Shown here: piece after piece, positions 39,046 to 52,646 of the stretch
Position numbering within the stretch: the stretch's first letter is position 1
Layout: every line of letters starts with the position of its first letter
Assembly: GCF_901933205.1 (NCBI RefSeq)
Contig: NC_044576.1
Location: forward strand, 11,565,024 to 11,629,023
DNA from: Camarhynchus parvulus
Lineage: Eukaryota > Chordata > Aves > Passeriformes > Thraupidae
Direction: 5' to 3'
Length of the DNA stretch: 64,000 nucleotides
Translations under genes and position numbers: made by a program
Notes under the pieces: generated by a model
Told to the model about the DNA's origin: nothing
Databases searched by the model: none
Seen by the model: the letters and a program-made list of their open reading frames with translations, nothing else

Positions 39046-42000
39046 TAGGAATGCTGTTGACTTTGTAAAGCATGGGTAAGACTTAAAAAAAACTTGACAT
39101 GGACTGCAACACACTACAGAGAATGTTTCCCAGATGAGCTGTCTCAGTCCTGGAAATCAGAACAGGTGTCATCAGAGCTGCAAAATTTGAATGTTCTTTT
39201 TTTCAGTACAAATACCTCAAACCCAAAATCTTTACCTGCCTTTCTTATAGAAAGAGACTGTGGGGCTTTTTAATCTTAAGAGTAAAAAAAGTTAAGCAAT
39301 TGCAATTGGCCTTCTAGTTCTTCTGATTCTCTTCATATTTACACCAATTTATTGTTTCATTCCACTAGTTTCAGCATGTGTACTGCTTTTTTCACTTGTT
39401 GGATTTTCTCAAGGGGCTATCTCTACTTACAAAGAGTAGTGATAAAGGAGAACAATATTAAGATGACTCTTGCCTACAAAACTCATTGGCTAATGACACT
39501 AATTTAACATAACAATCTCAGAGCTTCCAATGCCTCTTGTTCTTAATCTAAAAAATCCAAAATCCAGGCTAAGTCACTTACTACATGCATGGAAGTATGG
39601 TCTTGAGGGTGAGAGAAATTACAGGACCATTGATACACAAGACCATTTATAGCACAAGTTTATAAATATTTATCTTGTTCTTCAAAATTCTTTCCATAAT
39701 TTATGTTGATGTTCAAAGGGTCAAGAAATCATTCAAGAGGTATCCCATCCACACTGTACCAGAGGCACTATAGACTTAGAAGTGTACATTTTTGTAGTAA
39801 AGTTTTGCATGTAGTCCACTGTGCAGAGCTGCCCCTCGTGGCAGGGTTGGAGAAAACCAGTGTGCACAGCAGTACCAAAGTCAGACACACACTGTGGGAG
39901 GATTGGAATCTGTAGTGCTTCCATAAGCTGTGCATGCCACCAAGCCACATACAATGCACTTTTCTGGGGAACCATCACAGCATGTGCAGTGCAGCTCTCC
40001 ACAGTCAACCCCATCACTGTCTCCATGCTATTCCCTAAGGACACCATAACTCATGGATGCGGAAGAGCACTTGTCTATCCATGTGCTCATGTCCCAGAAG
40101 CAGGTATTGCAGTTACCTGAGATTTTCAAGACAAGAGTGCATTTCAGCTAGGCTTCCCAATATAAATAACTTGTAACCAGTCACTAGTGCTCTTCACCAA
40201 AATGTGAACTTTGAACATCAAGCCAAAAGATTCTATGTCCTCACTGCCTCACCTCCATCTGCTTCTATTTCTCAGTTTTACCATTGTCATCCTTTCTAGT
40301 CCTTTTCATTCTTCCAGAAGTGCCCTGTGCTGCTTCTGATTAACCACAACAGCAGGCAGTGAAGGGAGCAGCATCAATTCATGCAAGAGCCAGCAGCAGC
40401 AGAGAGCTGCCAGGCTGCAGGAGGTGTGTGCTGCTGCTTGGCACAGCTTCCTGTCTGCTATCCCATACATGGTGTTTGGACATGCATCCAGTGCCACACC
40501 AGGCTCTCTAAACATTTATCAATATTTATCAGTGGGGAGCTATTTTGCCCCATTTTGGAAAATATATTATACCTAGTCACTGGTACTCTTATACCAAAAA
40601 CTGTATTTTGTAAAAGCACAGTGAACGATTTCATTAGATTTCAATATTTCTAGTTTGAGAATTAAAGCACAAAAAAATCTTGCTCACTTAATATTGTTTT
40701 ATTATGTTTTTTAAAATAGCACTGCTACACTGCCTTAACATTTTCTAGATATGTTTCCTATTCTTTAGATTTTGATTATCTTGTTGGTATCTACCATAGC
40801 AGAGGCCTCATTCATGTTTGATTTCCTATGCATTTCTAGAGGTTTTTAAGCTCTCACTTCCCTCTCAGTGGATATCCCCAGTTAATTATGTGTGCCTTCT
40901 GCATTTATTATATGGGATCAGAGTATTTGCATTCTCATCTGAATCTTCCACTGGACAGGCTTTCCAACTTAAATAATTCACCTGAGAAAATATCTTGCCT
41001 CCCCCTATTCAAATGACCATGAGTCCCTTGTGTCATTTTAACTCCATTTGAAAAAAATAAAGTGTTGCAGTTAAACAAAACAGCAGACAGACACTACAAA
41101 ACAGCAGTCACAATATGTGATGTGATTGATCATTGTACAAATAATCAATAAATTGAGTTTTTTCTTCAGCTTAACAAAAACCAGATGAACTGTAGAAGTC
41201 TGACCTCCTTTCAAGATCAGACAGTATTTACTTCTAGTGAAATAAATTATTTCTCCTTTCAAGACATCTTGTCAATATTTCTCTTCAGCAATGAGCTGGA
41301 ATTCATCATCTCCTATTCTTACTCTTTGCCCTACCACTTTGTAAACATATAATTGTAGCCTAACAAAAAAAAAAACATATCTTGGAACATTATTTGAAAA
41401 AATAACGGTCACTTTATCAGCAGATGAAAATCACTGCTGGTCCCTCAACATGAAGTAACCTTTTGTCAAGTTACAAGAGCTTCCAAAACTATAAAAACTG
41501 TAAACATCTCAGCCCATATCTAAAACAGTCAGGGACCACAGTTCCCTGGTGAGGGCACATGTTACAAAGTTTCCATTCAGTGTATTCATCAGGAAAACTC
41601 ACACCAGGTCAAATCAATGCCCCCTGTTCCACACCTGGTCCCAGGCAGTGGCAGACACAGGAAGGTGTGTGTGTATAGATAAGACAAAACAGTCACCTCT
41701 GAGGATTCTTCCCCAGCCTCTTGTATGGCCTAGTGGCTATCTCTGCATTCTCCCAGTTTGTCACCAAACAGATCAAACCTTTCAGATCCCATTAAATAGC
41801 TGAAATCCAACCACATGGGCCACCAAGCCTTGCTGTGTCACTGTAGAAAAGTAGGATGCATGTGCCCAATTTAGGACAAAAATTTGAAAACCTTATTTCA
41901 GGATTGCTCAATATTTATTGCAATGAATTAGGAGTTTCTTCTCAGTTGCCAGGCTTGCCCTTTTCTCCCATCCTCATTTCCATAGCTGTATTTCATCTTC

Positions 42001-42444
42001 CCCAGCCACTTTTCCAAATCCATGGACTTCCCAGTACTGTAAGGTTTGTCCATGTCTCACAAAGAATGGTTTGGTGCTGAAGTACTCCCATGTAACTGGC
42101 TCAGGCAATAATATCAGAGTACTGAACATAATAATCTCCATTCTGGATAGCTCTGGGGTAGCCATTCAAGCACATATGTTGGCTCTGTGAATGGCTTGTG
42201 CAGCTATGCTCAAATCTTGATTTCCTATGCATACCTTTCATTAATAAGTCCCTGGAGAGGAGAGTAGCCACACTTTCCTGCCACCTGCTCATTGTTCCTG
42301 GAGGCTCATTCACTCCAGGAAACTATCCTGGGCCAGTTCCCCACAAGGAATGTCTCAATTCAGCCCTATGCTCTTAGTCCACATGGCCTAGCTGCGAGAA
42401 TGAGCTTTTAATCTCTCTGGGGCAGGAAAAGTCTTCTCAGCACT

Positions 42445-42493
42445 TTTACAGCTGTGTATATACTTTAGAGTGCTCTATAAATACAGCTGTAAA
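42445..42493. repeat. small hairpin-forming inverted repeat
   Basis: TTTACAGCTGT at 42445-42455 is the exact reverse complement of ACAGCTGTAAA at 42483-42493. After the 11-bp perfect stem, pairing resumes inward (GTATATA against TATAAAT with two mismatches), leaving a short loop. Both arms contain an E-box-like CAGCTG. At about 49 bases the structure is shorter than a typical pre-miRNA. Confidence 0.6.
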
Positions 42494-44521
42494 TCTCTGT
42501 ATTTAAAAGAGATGGTGGAGCATGTATTCCAACAAGTAACACAAGGGCCTGACAGGAGGGCTGCTGCCATTCATTCCCCAACTCATCCACCAGGTAGGGA
42601 ATCAGGTGATTGTCACACCTGAGCTGCAAAACTGCTCCTCAAGCAAGCTTTGCTAAATTATTCCACTGTGTTCCTCCTTCTGCATCTTCACCACTCCCTC
42701 AAGTGACAAACCTTCCCATGGGAGTGCTTACAGGAATGCACAGAACACGGGGCAAAAACCATAGGCCCATTGAGCTCAAGCCTTACTGGAAGCTAAAGAA
42801 CTACCCAGACAAATTTGCTCTATGGCAATTTCAAAAGCTGTTTCCCAGGTAGTTACTTTAGCTACTCTAAACATAAACAGGAATCTCAGACAAGACTTAA
42901 ACCTCTTCTGTTCTTCCAAGGAATTTGGATTTTGTGGTTGTTTATGCTCCTTCTTACACTGCTTCAGCAACAGAGCCAGTCCTTATAGTCATTCACCAGC
43001 ATTCTTGGCAGTGTAACAGTCCAGATGCCAAGCTCTGAATTCTCATTTTCTTCCCCTGCCCACTATAGCAGCAACATCTGCGCCCGTGGTTATTTCCTGG
43101 CTGGCCTCTTATCAAGGCTTCTTCTCCGACTTTGTGGCTGAGGCCAGTGCTGTTTGTGAAGACAGCTGTTGCACTGGTGCAGAACCAGCCATCTGGTGAC
43201 TGACTTGTCCTCTTGGACACTATTTTCTTCCAGCTGTCAGGAATTTACTGTTGGACTGGAAATAATTTGGTATGTAAATACATACCTCATGATACTCAAG
43301 TTATTACTTTCACGGGCAATTCAGTGGTCTCATCATAATTCCCATATCTGAGTGCAACCACAGCCACCTTGCTTCCCTCAGTATGGGGAGGGGTGGGTAT
43401 GATCACTCAAGCCCAATAAAGTTCTCAGCAGTTTGAAGCCTACAAGTATGATCTTTTGACTCTTTAGATTCAATAAACCCTCGCCAGCATGCCCACGCTT
43501 GTGTACTCCAGCTATGGGAATACACTTTACCTCAGACTGCTGCTTTTCTGAACTCTTAAAAAAGAGATTTTCACCATTTCCCTCATGCTGTTATCATAGA
43601 TTCCTAGGTGGCCTGTCCCAGAAGCATGCTGCTGACAGAGCCTGCTGGCTCTCTTTAAGCATCCTGCCTCTGATCTGCTGCCTTCTTATCACTGTCTCTT
43701 GGATTCACAGTGACAGCCCAGGGCCTTGGTCATGTCCCTCTTCCCCCAGGCAGACAGAAAAGCAGAGGCGCTGCTGCTCAAGAATGGACATTACATTTAA
43801 TCTTTTCTTCCCCAGTGCCCAATTTTTTTTTTTATTGGACTAAAAATTTACAAATTCACAATAGCATGTGTTTCTTGAGGGAAGCATGGCTCCTTAAGAC
43901 TGTTAGCCTAACAATTATCCTGCCAGCAATAGCTGCAGAATCTTTCTACTCACACTCCTAATATGACATTTAATCATCTCATTTGCTGCATTAAGTTTTC
44001 ATGTAAATGAGTCCAGAAAATTATTTAAGTGTTTTCTCTCATTTGAATTCTGATGTGATCCTCTATCCATCAGTGGTGCAATTAAATTGTTCCATTCCAC
44101 AGCAGAAAATACAAACAGAAGCAGGCACATTATTCCATTCTACACCTTAGTGGAAGCCATTTCCCTCAAGATGTCCTAGTGATGCTTTCTTTAACATCTA
44201 ACTCTTCATAAGGGTGAGTTTTTTGTTTGAGAGCTTTGGGGTTTCAGCTGACAGTTGGGGAATGCACAGGTCATGCAGTACATCTAGACTGGAACAGCAA
44301 TAACTCATAGTCAAAAGTTAATTTGCAGGTCAGGAATTGATACATAAATTTGAATTTCTGTCAGCTTCATTCCCCTGCGGCAATATCTTTATTCACCACC
44401 ACCAAATGCTTTCCTGGTGGAGCTGCACGTGATTATTTCCACCCTGCAACTACCAGGAGAAAATTGAACAAAGATGCACAAAAGTGAAGTCCGGAAGAAT
44501 ACAACTGTGGATGCTTGCATT

Positions 44522-44551
44522 AAAAAAAACAAACAAACAAACCAACAAAAC
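44522..44551 (+). repeat. (AAAC)n microsatellite-like tract
   Basis: An A-run is followed by four imperfect AAAC units (AAACAAACAAACAAACC). It is short simple sequence, possibly polymorphic, with no gene attached. Confidence 0.75.
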
Positions 44552-46221
44552 TTAACTTTTACAGTTAAACTCTCCATTTAATGGAAAAAAAGGATACCTC
44601 TCCCCTGAGGAACATAGCAAGATTTACTGTTGTTCTACAAGTCCCATTTCACTGCCTTCTAAGGAAGAGTTACACCCAAATAGCCTGTCCCCTTCTCCAC
44701 ACCCTGTCCAAGTGCATGGCTGAGTCCTCAGCAGCAGTGCAGGGCTCTTGCAGCCTCCTCAGTTACTGGGGTTTCCTGCAGAACTCAGGCAGCCCCAGAA
44801 CTGACACAGTGTGCAACAGCCAGGCCCCTGCTGCACACTCCTGTGCCAGTGCCCTCTCCTTCCACCACACCAGAGCTGGGGAGACTTGCCCAGCCCTGAT
44901 GGACACACAGCTCTGTGACTAATATCCTACACTTTTTGCATGGTGTAAGAAAGGTTCCAAGAGTATAAGGTTACTACTTTTAGGTTCTCCTCGATTAGTA
45001 ACAGACAGCAGCAGGACAAAAGCACTTGCTACTCAGGGTGATTAAAGGGTTCTTTTCTGCCTTTACAAGAAACCCATGAAGAGAAAATGGCAAATGGAGA
45101 TAAGCTGGGATTTCATTTCATGCAGAAGTTGGGTTTAAATGGTTTTGAGACACAAACCACACAAGCACACTACCAATTTCAAAGCCTCAGCCCTCCACCA
45201 CCTCACCAGAAATGCAGTCTGGCCTCTGCACAGTTTCGTGCCTTCCAGCTGGCCCTTGGCAACCTGCTTTCCTGCATTTGTAACCCCTCTCTCCCCAGCC
45301 TATGTTGTAACATACTGGTAACAATAACAGTTCTGAAATCAAAATGCTTTGCAGGCCAAAAAGCTGAGCTCAATCAACGCTGGGGGAAAGCAAACTACGG
45401 AGAGCTATTGTTTCTGAAAACCATCCAAAAACTCTTGGCGCTTCAAGGCATTCCCAATGTCCTTTGCACTATTTCCAGGAAAAATGATTCCCAAGGCCTT
45501 GCATATTAAAAAAAAAAATCTGGCTTATATCAATAAACATGATAACTGCTGTATTTTTCTCTTTAATCAGAGCACAGCTAGCATGTAGAAGCAATCAGAG
45601 CTGAGTCAAATAGCCTGTTTCAAGTGTAGCATTTCAAAACTCTCATTCGCTGTTGAAGAGTGTAAATTAACCCCTGGGACTCCAGAACCTGTGCTTCATC
45701 TTTTTATATTTATGTAATGCAAATTCCTGAAGAATATTTGTGGGCAGATGTTGGTGGAATAAGTGGTAGATGAGGTAGAAAGGCAGTTTTCTGACCAAAC
45801 ACACTTATTTCAACTGGCCAGTCTTGTGGCAAAAGCAGTATCTGGACCAGTGCTTGGACTGCCGGCCTAGAAACAGAATTGCTGGTTCTGATCTCAAATC
45901 TCAACATAGTGACATGAAACATTTAAAGCTCAGTAGGGTTGCAGAGCATTCAGAGATGAAGAGTGCATCTACCTTCCTCATCTGACACAGGAAATCCACT
46001 TTGCAGTTGAAATATAAATGAAGTTAGCCCCAAGGCCTACATGGTGCAGGACAATATCATGGTTCAAAACATTGAATCAGAAACAAACCATTGACAATCA
46101 CTACTGAGTCATTCCTATATATTGTTTTTCCTAGCTGTGCAACATAATAAGAGTGTTGCACCTAAAATCTAGTGCAAGCAAGCAAGAATTCGCAGACATC
46201 CCTTGTTCAAGATGATAGAAT

Positions 46222-46437
46222 ATGTTTTGTGTCATTTTAGCTCCTCAGAGAGAGAAACCCTTCTACTCCGTGATTTATGAGCAGTTCTTGCAGTATTACA
46301 TAGCCAAAAAAAGAGCTTTAAATATCTCTGTTCCTATCCACAGAGTTTCAGGTAGGTGGCTTGACAAAGAACTTATAAATGAAATCTTAGATGATCAGGT
46401 ATACTTTAAGACCTTACAGATAAAGAGAAATCTTTAA
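46222..46437 (+). other. unassigned ORF with exon-like splice signals
   Basis: This 71-codon open frame in the last ZCCHC24 intron begins MFCVILAPQREKPFYSV and matches no family I recognise. Inside it, TGTGTCATTTTAG at 46228-46240 resembles an acceptor, and CAG|GTAGGT at 46349-46357 is a near-perfect donor. Together they bound a 111-base potential exon at 46241-46351. Splicing between exons 3 and 4 would place it in phase 0, which meets TGA at its eleventh codon. If used, it would truncate ZCCHC24 and act as a poison exon. A decayed coding fragment or chance are the alternatives. There is no expression evidence in the sequence. Confidence 0.25.
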
Positions 46438-47472
46438 GATTAAGAAAGGCGTTAAAACGTAAATTGCCAAGATGGTGTAATTTTTATTTACCCACCTACT
46501 GCTCCAAGAATCACATTTTGAAGATATAAGCAAGGGTCTAATATCCCTGTAAAAACAGAGAGAAGCTTGTGGCTAGTTTTCAGATTTCACACCACATGCT
46601 GTGTCTACCATAGTCCCATGAAGAACTGCTGCCTTCGTGGCACTGTGCAATGAAGCAGCCTTTCAGATACATTTCATGAAAACAGTTCAATTATGAGTTA
46701 GGGAATTTGGGAGTGTTTTCCAAGCAAATTGTGCACTTTATTAACTTCTACCTCACATCTCTATCACTTCCCTACCTATTAGACTTCCCAAACCTTTAAC
46801 TTTGTCACAATATTTAACATGGGTATTTTATTTCCAGAATGACTGCGAGGCCTTTTACATGCCATGGAAAGTGAAAGCACAAATACCTAATAACAATGAA
46901 TCAGCTTAATTTCCTCCAACACTGTGATTTCATGAATATTATTAAAAGTACATCATTTATTACTCAGATTCAGTGCAAAGGATTGTGTCATGATGTTGGA
47001 TTTTGCTTTGTTTTTGTATAAATTTGGAATTTTTTTAAATTTTATTAAAAGCTTTGCAGCTGCTCTATTTCAAAATTTTCAGCCTCAAAACCATGGGACT
47101 ACCTATTGGGAAAGCATCATTTAGCTATGTGGTATCTGTGCATGGTTATGACAGTTTTCTCCATGTAGAAGCTAGTCCTAACATGGATAATCCCTGCTCT
47201 GCATTGCTGGGTAATGAGATTCCCAGGCTTTAGGTGTTAATGCCTTTGGGACATCTAAGTTACTGGAGCTAAGCAAATGAACTCTTTTGTTACAGGTTTT
47301 TATAAATGAAGTCCTCAATTCACTAGTTTTGTTATTTGTCGGCAACAAAGTCAGCACCACCTTTATGAAGAATGACAGTAAATTGTGAGGTCACTCTGAG
47401 CCAATGAAGGGCTGAAAAAAATCACTCCATACCTTCAGGAAAGAAACATGGTACCATTTTAATTACCAGTAG

Positions 47473-47685
<213 letters not shown>

Positions 47686-49424
47686 ACCTTCAACGTGGCC
47701 TCTTCCCGTCCCCATCATCCTGAGAGATTCTCTGGCAGCATGCCATCAACAGCAGCACAACAGACCAAGATTAAAGCTAAAATAATTGCCAATATTGCCT
47801 ATCTAATAATATGCCTTACCATTAATAGAATGTAACATTTCTCGTGTGCATGTGCATGCATGCAATAGGTATTTACAGGACTATGATTTGTATACATATA
47901 TATGTAAATTTATATATGTACACACATAAGGTGTTACTGATGATGTTCACGACAGAACTACAGTTACAGGTTCTGCTGATTGTTTACAGAGACCCTATAT
48001 CACAGCCAGGTGAAATGAAGTACTTTTCAAAAGGCAAGGAATAATATTCACAAGGAATATTTGTTACGTGTATGGCTTTTGCAGAGGTTCAGTAACTGTG
48101 GGGCCACTAATTGTAAGCACTCACCCACAACACAAACACTGTTATTATTATATGACAAGACAAAGGAAGATGAAACAAGCCACAGCATAAAAGGGGAATT
48201 ACTGCTTTCCCAGTTTTAGAAAGTCTTAAGAGTTTTGTGCTGCTGATTTCTTGGACTTTTTTCTATTTGTTACCATCTCTTGGGCAGGGCTTAGGCAAAA
48301 TAATTTTTGCAGGACATAGAAAAAAAAGTGAATAATTGTTTGAGGGGTGCAGGTTGGGTAGGAAGGGAATGCCATAAGATTCCAAGAGGTTTTTGGAGGA
48401 GACAAAATTGGCTTGCTTATGCAACTACCAGATCCTTCTCTTGTCATATAATCCCACTGACATGGCCCCTTCTACGTGCATGACGTGTTCTTAGGCTTAC
48501 AAGCACGCTAAATTTACTATGAATAAGGAGATAAGAATACTTTAAACTGACCCCAATATCCTTAACTAAAAGATTAGCCAAACTTACTATTTATAGTAGT
48601 TTAAAAGCCACTTTCTGGAAATATTTTTATGTCCTGTTTTCTACTATAGAAATTTGTTATAATATGAAGCATGTTAGCCTTAGGGGTGTTTTAAGGCATG
48701 GAGAACATTCTATATAACCCTCTTTCTTTATGTCTTCCTGAAGAAGGCCTACATACCTGGGGAGAAATTTAGGAATTATATTTCATTGTCCCATTTCAGG
48801 TAGAACTTTGCACAGGGACAGCCTGCTGCAAAGAACATCTTGTCAGGGATTGGCAAATATAAACTGAAAGTACCTCGAGACAGTATCCTGATTGTATGTC
48901 TACAGTAGTGAGAGTCCATTGGCAAAAGGACACAACAAGCAATTAATTTGTAGCATTCACTAAAAAAATAGAGGAATAATGTATGAAGTTGGGAGGGGTT
49001 TAACATCAGCAACTTACATTTTTATGAAGTTTCCTTTAGGGAGATTGATTTGTGTGAATGATACTTAGAAAAACACTTTAAATCCTAAATAACTTGATGT
49101 GAACTAAATGTGTTCCGAGGACTAGCTCTGTAATGTAAAGACATTGGGGGTTTATGCCAAGTGATAGCAGGATGTTACCAGTATGTCAAGACAAGCTCTT
49201 ATAAAGAAAGTAGAGAACTTATCTTGAGTATTCATCTAGGGAACATGAAGCTCCTGACAAATCTGCTGCAGCATCAAACTCTTCCCATTTCCCTGCTTTG
49301 CTATAAGCAGGGCAAAATTGCATCTGCTTGTTTGGTGGGAGTGGCAGGTACGTATCTTGCAAACTCCATTATTTATGGGCAGCCCGAGTGACCCAGCCTG
49401 CTGCTCACAGCAATGGATGAGCAT

Positions 49425-49630
49425 CCTGACTCCTGGCTTCTGACCACAGCTCTCCCATAGCTCCCTGATTTTGGGCAAGTCACAAGATCCTTCTGGACCT
49501 CAGTTTCCCCAACTGCAAAAAGGGGGTAATAATACTCTAGCATACCTACCTCACAGGAGAGTTGTGAGGTTTACTTAATATCTCTTAAGTGTTTTGGCAT
49601 CACTGGATGAAAAGTGCTATGTAATGCTAA
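49425..49630 (+). repeat. MIR/CORE-SINE relic, forward orientation
   Basis: The order of MIR landmarks is clear. TTTTGGGCAAGTCAC is followed by CTGGACCTCAGTTTCCCCAACTGCAAAAAGGGGGTAATAATA in shorter blocks, then CATACCTACCTCACAGGAGAGTTGTGAGG, and finally GAAAAGTGCTATGTAATGCTAA. This covers the tRNA-proximal part, the CORE and the 3' section of MIR, diverged but collinear. It lies within the proposed 3' UTR, so the gene's transcript would contain an exonised ancient SINE. Confidence 0.88.
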
Positions 49631-50579
49631 AATAGAATTAACTAAATTAATCGCTTGGAAACTACTTTTGCCCAGTTAGCAACTCCAACTAAAATAGCTG
49701 AAAATAATATTATTGAAAGTAACACTAATAAACAGTTCAGTTGCCTCAGTGAAGATATGCAGTTTTAGCATTTTCAAATGTAAACACATTCTTTTGCACA
49801 GATTCACAAATTAACTTAGAGACAAATTCTCTCAACAAAGATATTAATCTGTCTATACAAATAAGAAAATACACAAGCAAATCTAGGGGTGGATTTTCTA
49901 AGCTTGACCTCTAGGATTAATCTCAATAGTTTGTTTCAAGCATGAGTAATTTTGAAAGAGCAGCATTTTAAGCCAGATCTATTTTTTCCTCTTGAGCACT
50001 CAATAGTACAGGAACAAAAAAAATCACCTAGATGGTTCACATCTAGCTAAACAACATCTAGAAAAACCCCCTTAGATGAAGATAGGGGAAAACGTTATTT
50101 TATTTTCTCCTGAAACTATGATGTTGCTATCAAACGTTTTGTTCAGTACTGAAATTATGTTATGATAACCACTAAAACCAGTAAAATAGCACAACTCCTG
50201 ATATAGCTGTATCACTAGATCACACACCAGCAGGTTCTGACAAAAAGCTGACTAAAAGACACCATTATAGGCATTGGTATTTTCATGACAGTGCCCTATT
50301 AAGAATTGTTTATCCATATTCAACACTGCAAGGCAATGCCTTTAGCTTATGGATTTTTAGATTGTACTAAAAATACATGTGATCTACTTTAACACAACGC
50401 CTATAGGTGTAGCATAATTCTTGAGAGCATACTTATGAGAGTTCAGTATTTATATTATTGATGTGTTCCTAGGCAGAAGACATATAAAGTATTTCAGTGA
50501 TACTTAGCATATCTGTAACAAGGGGAGAGCAGATTTCCCCCTGCCCTGGCGCTGGGGGAAAGCAGATGAAGAGCACAAG

Positions 50580-50822
50580 GTGTGGCAAAGCACGGAGTGA
50601 CACTGCCGTGGTTTTAGGCGTAAGGCGAGGCACAGATCCGGCGGTGCGGTGGCAGCGGGCACCGCTCCCTGCGCGGGCTGGACCCGGCTCCCTGCAGCCG
50701 GCCCGGGCAGGGCAGGAGGGCCGAGCTCGGACTCCTCGTCCCCCCCTGCATGGCCTGGCTGCTGGCATCGCAGCTCGGGGCCCGAGCATTCGCTCCACAC
50801 TGAGCCTGTGCAGTGCGAGTGG
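50580..50822. promoter_or_regulatory. CpG-rich block in the 3' UTR region
   Basis: About 22 CpGs occur in roughly 240 bases, for example GCGGTGCGGTGGCAGCGGG, CTGCGCGGGCTGG and GCTCGGGGCCCGAGC. The block is flanked by AT-rich sequence. Three overlapping frames of 110-123 codons cross it on both strands, and none resembles a known protein. It may be a small promoter or enhancer island, a start for an antisense or downstream transcript, or just a GC-rich UTR segment. If it is a promoter, the UTR boundary proposed here needs revision. Confidence 0.5.
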
Positions 50823-51399
50823 CTGGAAAAACACATCCACATAATTGTGTCTAACAGCTTATGAACATTGGGTTTTATTTAGTGGCACAGAAGGGACATT
50901 TCTGAATTTTCATTTCAAAGGAAAGAAAGGATGATTGATTACGAAATATAGATTACTTCTACTCCCTCCCTCCCCACACAAAGGGAATTCACCCATAGGT
51001 GTAACCAGCTCCTTCCAAATCAGAAAAAAAAAAAAAAAGGTAAAGGCGCAGATTTTTGATGGGGAAAATGAGGAATTGATTTATCTTTAAAATTTTAGTG
51101 ACTGCTTTCTGATGTTCTCTAACTAGCTCTACATTGAGAGCATCAGCTAGCAATTGTTGAAGGCATTAGTAGACAGTATTGGCAGGAGTGAAGAGAGCAT
51201 CAATAAAAAGAGTTTTAAATCAATACAGGCCTCCCTAAACTGAATATTCTTTAGAGGTGTACCTGAGAGCAGTTTGGCTCTGTGCATTTATTTGGCAAAC
51301 TGGATTTTCAACCTCAGATGCTTGCTGTTGACAGCCCACCAATATATTGTCCTTTTTTTTTTAATTTTCACCTTTTTTGAGGTTTTTTTTTTAACTTCT

Positions 51400-51412
51400 A
51401 TTTATTTATTTA
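51400..51412 (+). promoter_or_regulatory. AU-rich element
   Basis: ATTTATTTATTTA holds three overlapping ATTTA pentamers and the nonamer TTATTTATT. In 3' UTRs this is the classic binding site for ZFP36-type decay factors and ELAV proteins. Its meaning depends on the proposed 3' UTR being transcribed. Confidence 0.45.
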
Positions 51413-52638
51413 AAACCAGCAACAAAAACCAATCAAACAAATAAACACCCTACAATTTGTTTCATGAGTTGGTCATAACATTTCATATCGAATTTGGCAT
51501 TGGCACACCTCTGGAAAAATGTTTGAGGAATTTGAAATGTGTGTCATAGGTTTTTAGCTGCTTTAACCTAATGAGGCTACAATGAAGTTATTACAAATAC
51601 TTCATTAAAGGTGATGAAGAAATATCCTAGTAGTTTAAAGGATGGTCCACATTTTAGCCAGTTCCTACTGCTGCTACAACAGATGTAAAATGATGCCACA
51701 CAAGCAAAGTTTGAGGCATTTTTGTCTCAAAGTTGCTATTTAATTTCAGATAAATACACAAGAGTATATATTCTTTCTGGAAATAGGTGTATTTTGAAGT
51801 TCCCCATTATATGGGACTTAGTTTTTAAACTAAAAATGTGAAGTTACATATGTCTGAAAGAAGCCTTATACCTAGAAGTATTATCTACATTTTACCTTTT
51901 TATATAACATGAAATTTAGATTATACATGGATTGTATACCTGTGACACTCTAGCATTTTTTAAAAAACCCAAAACCTACTTAAAACATTAAAAGTATAGA
52001 GCTTTTGGAAATGTCAGACTCCATAGACTAGGGGTCTTTGTCCTGCAGTCACATAGAAGATTTTTTTTGTCCTATTCTGGATCCTAAGAGTTGTCCACTG
52101 AACAGTAAGCAATAAATCATCAACATGTGTTTTTCAAGTTAAGTAGATAGACATATATTTTCCACTTGCCTTTGCCAACATATTTTAAAATGTGATTGAA
52201 CTATCCCCATAGAAAAATCATTCTTTCAGATATCACTCCACTCCCAAGTGGGCTTCCACCCATATCTCTTTCTTATCTGCAAAACCAGTGCTGTCCATTG
52301 AGGTTGCTATATCGCTCAAGTGCTCAGAGGTCTGTTTGAGATCTTAGATATAGGGATGATGGATTGTGTTTCTAGGATGAATTTCAAAGGGACAATCGTG
52401 TGCAGTTACTAGCTAGAAATGATTGATATAAATGTTTACCCCTGTATGAAGTATTTTACAGTTTTACTTGCAGATGTGTATTTATCTTGAGTTATACTTG
52501 ACATAGAGTTTCTTTCAATTTTTTTTAATACTATGTGTGTATTTTGGAAACCTTTTTAGATGTTAAAATTTTTGAATGGTTACAAATATTTCTTATAATA
52601 CTGAATTGTTATCTGGAAACTCTTTGCAGTAACTTTTT

Positions 52639-52646
52639 TGTATATA
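52639..52646 (+). promoter_or_regulatory. Pumilio-type site
   Basis: TGTATATA matches the Pumilio response consensus UGUANAUA exactly. It lies in an AT-rich part of the proposed 3' UTR, where such an octamer may arise by chance. Confidence 0.35.

Noticed and set aside
50469..50864. ORFs of 112-123 codons on both strands
   Set aside because: Same composition effect in a CpG-rich block. The Arg/Ala/Gly/Pro-rich translations resemble no known family.
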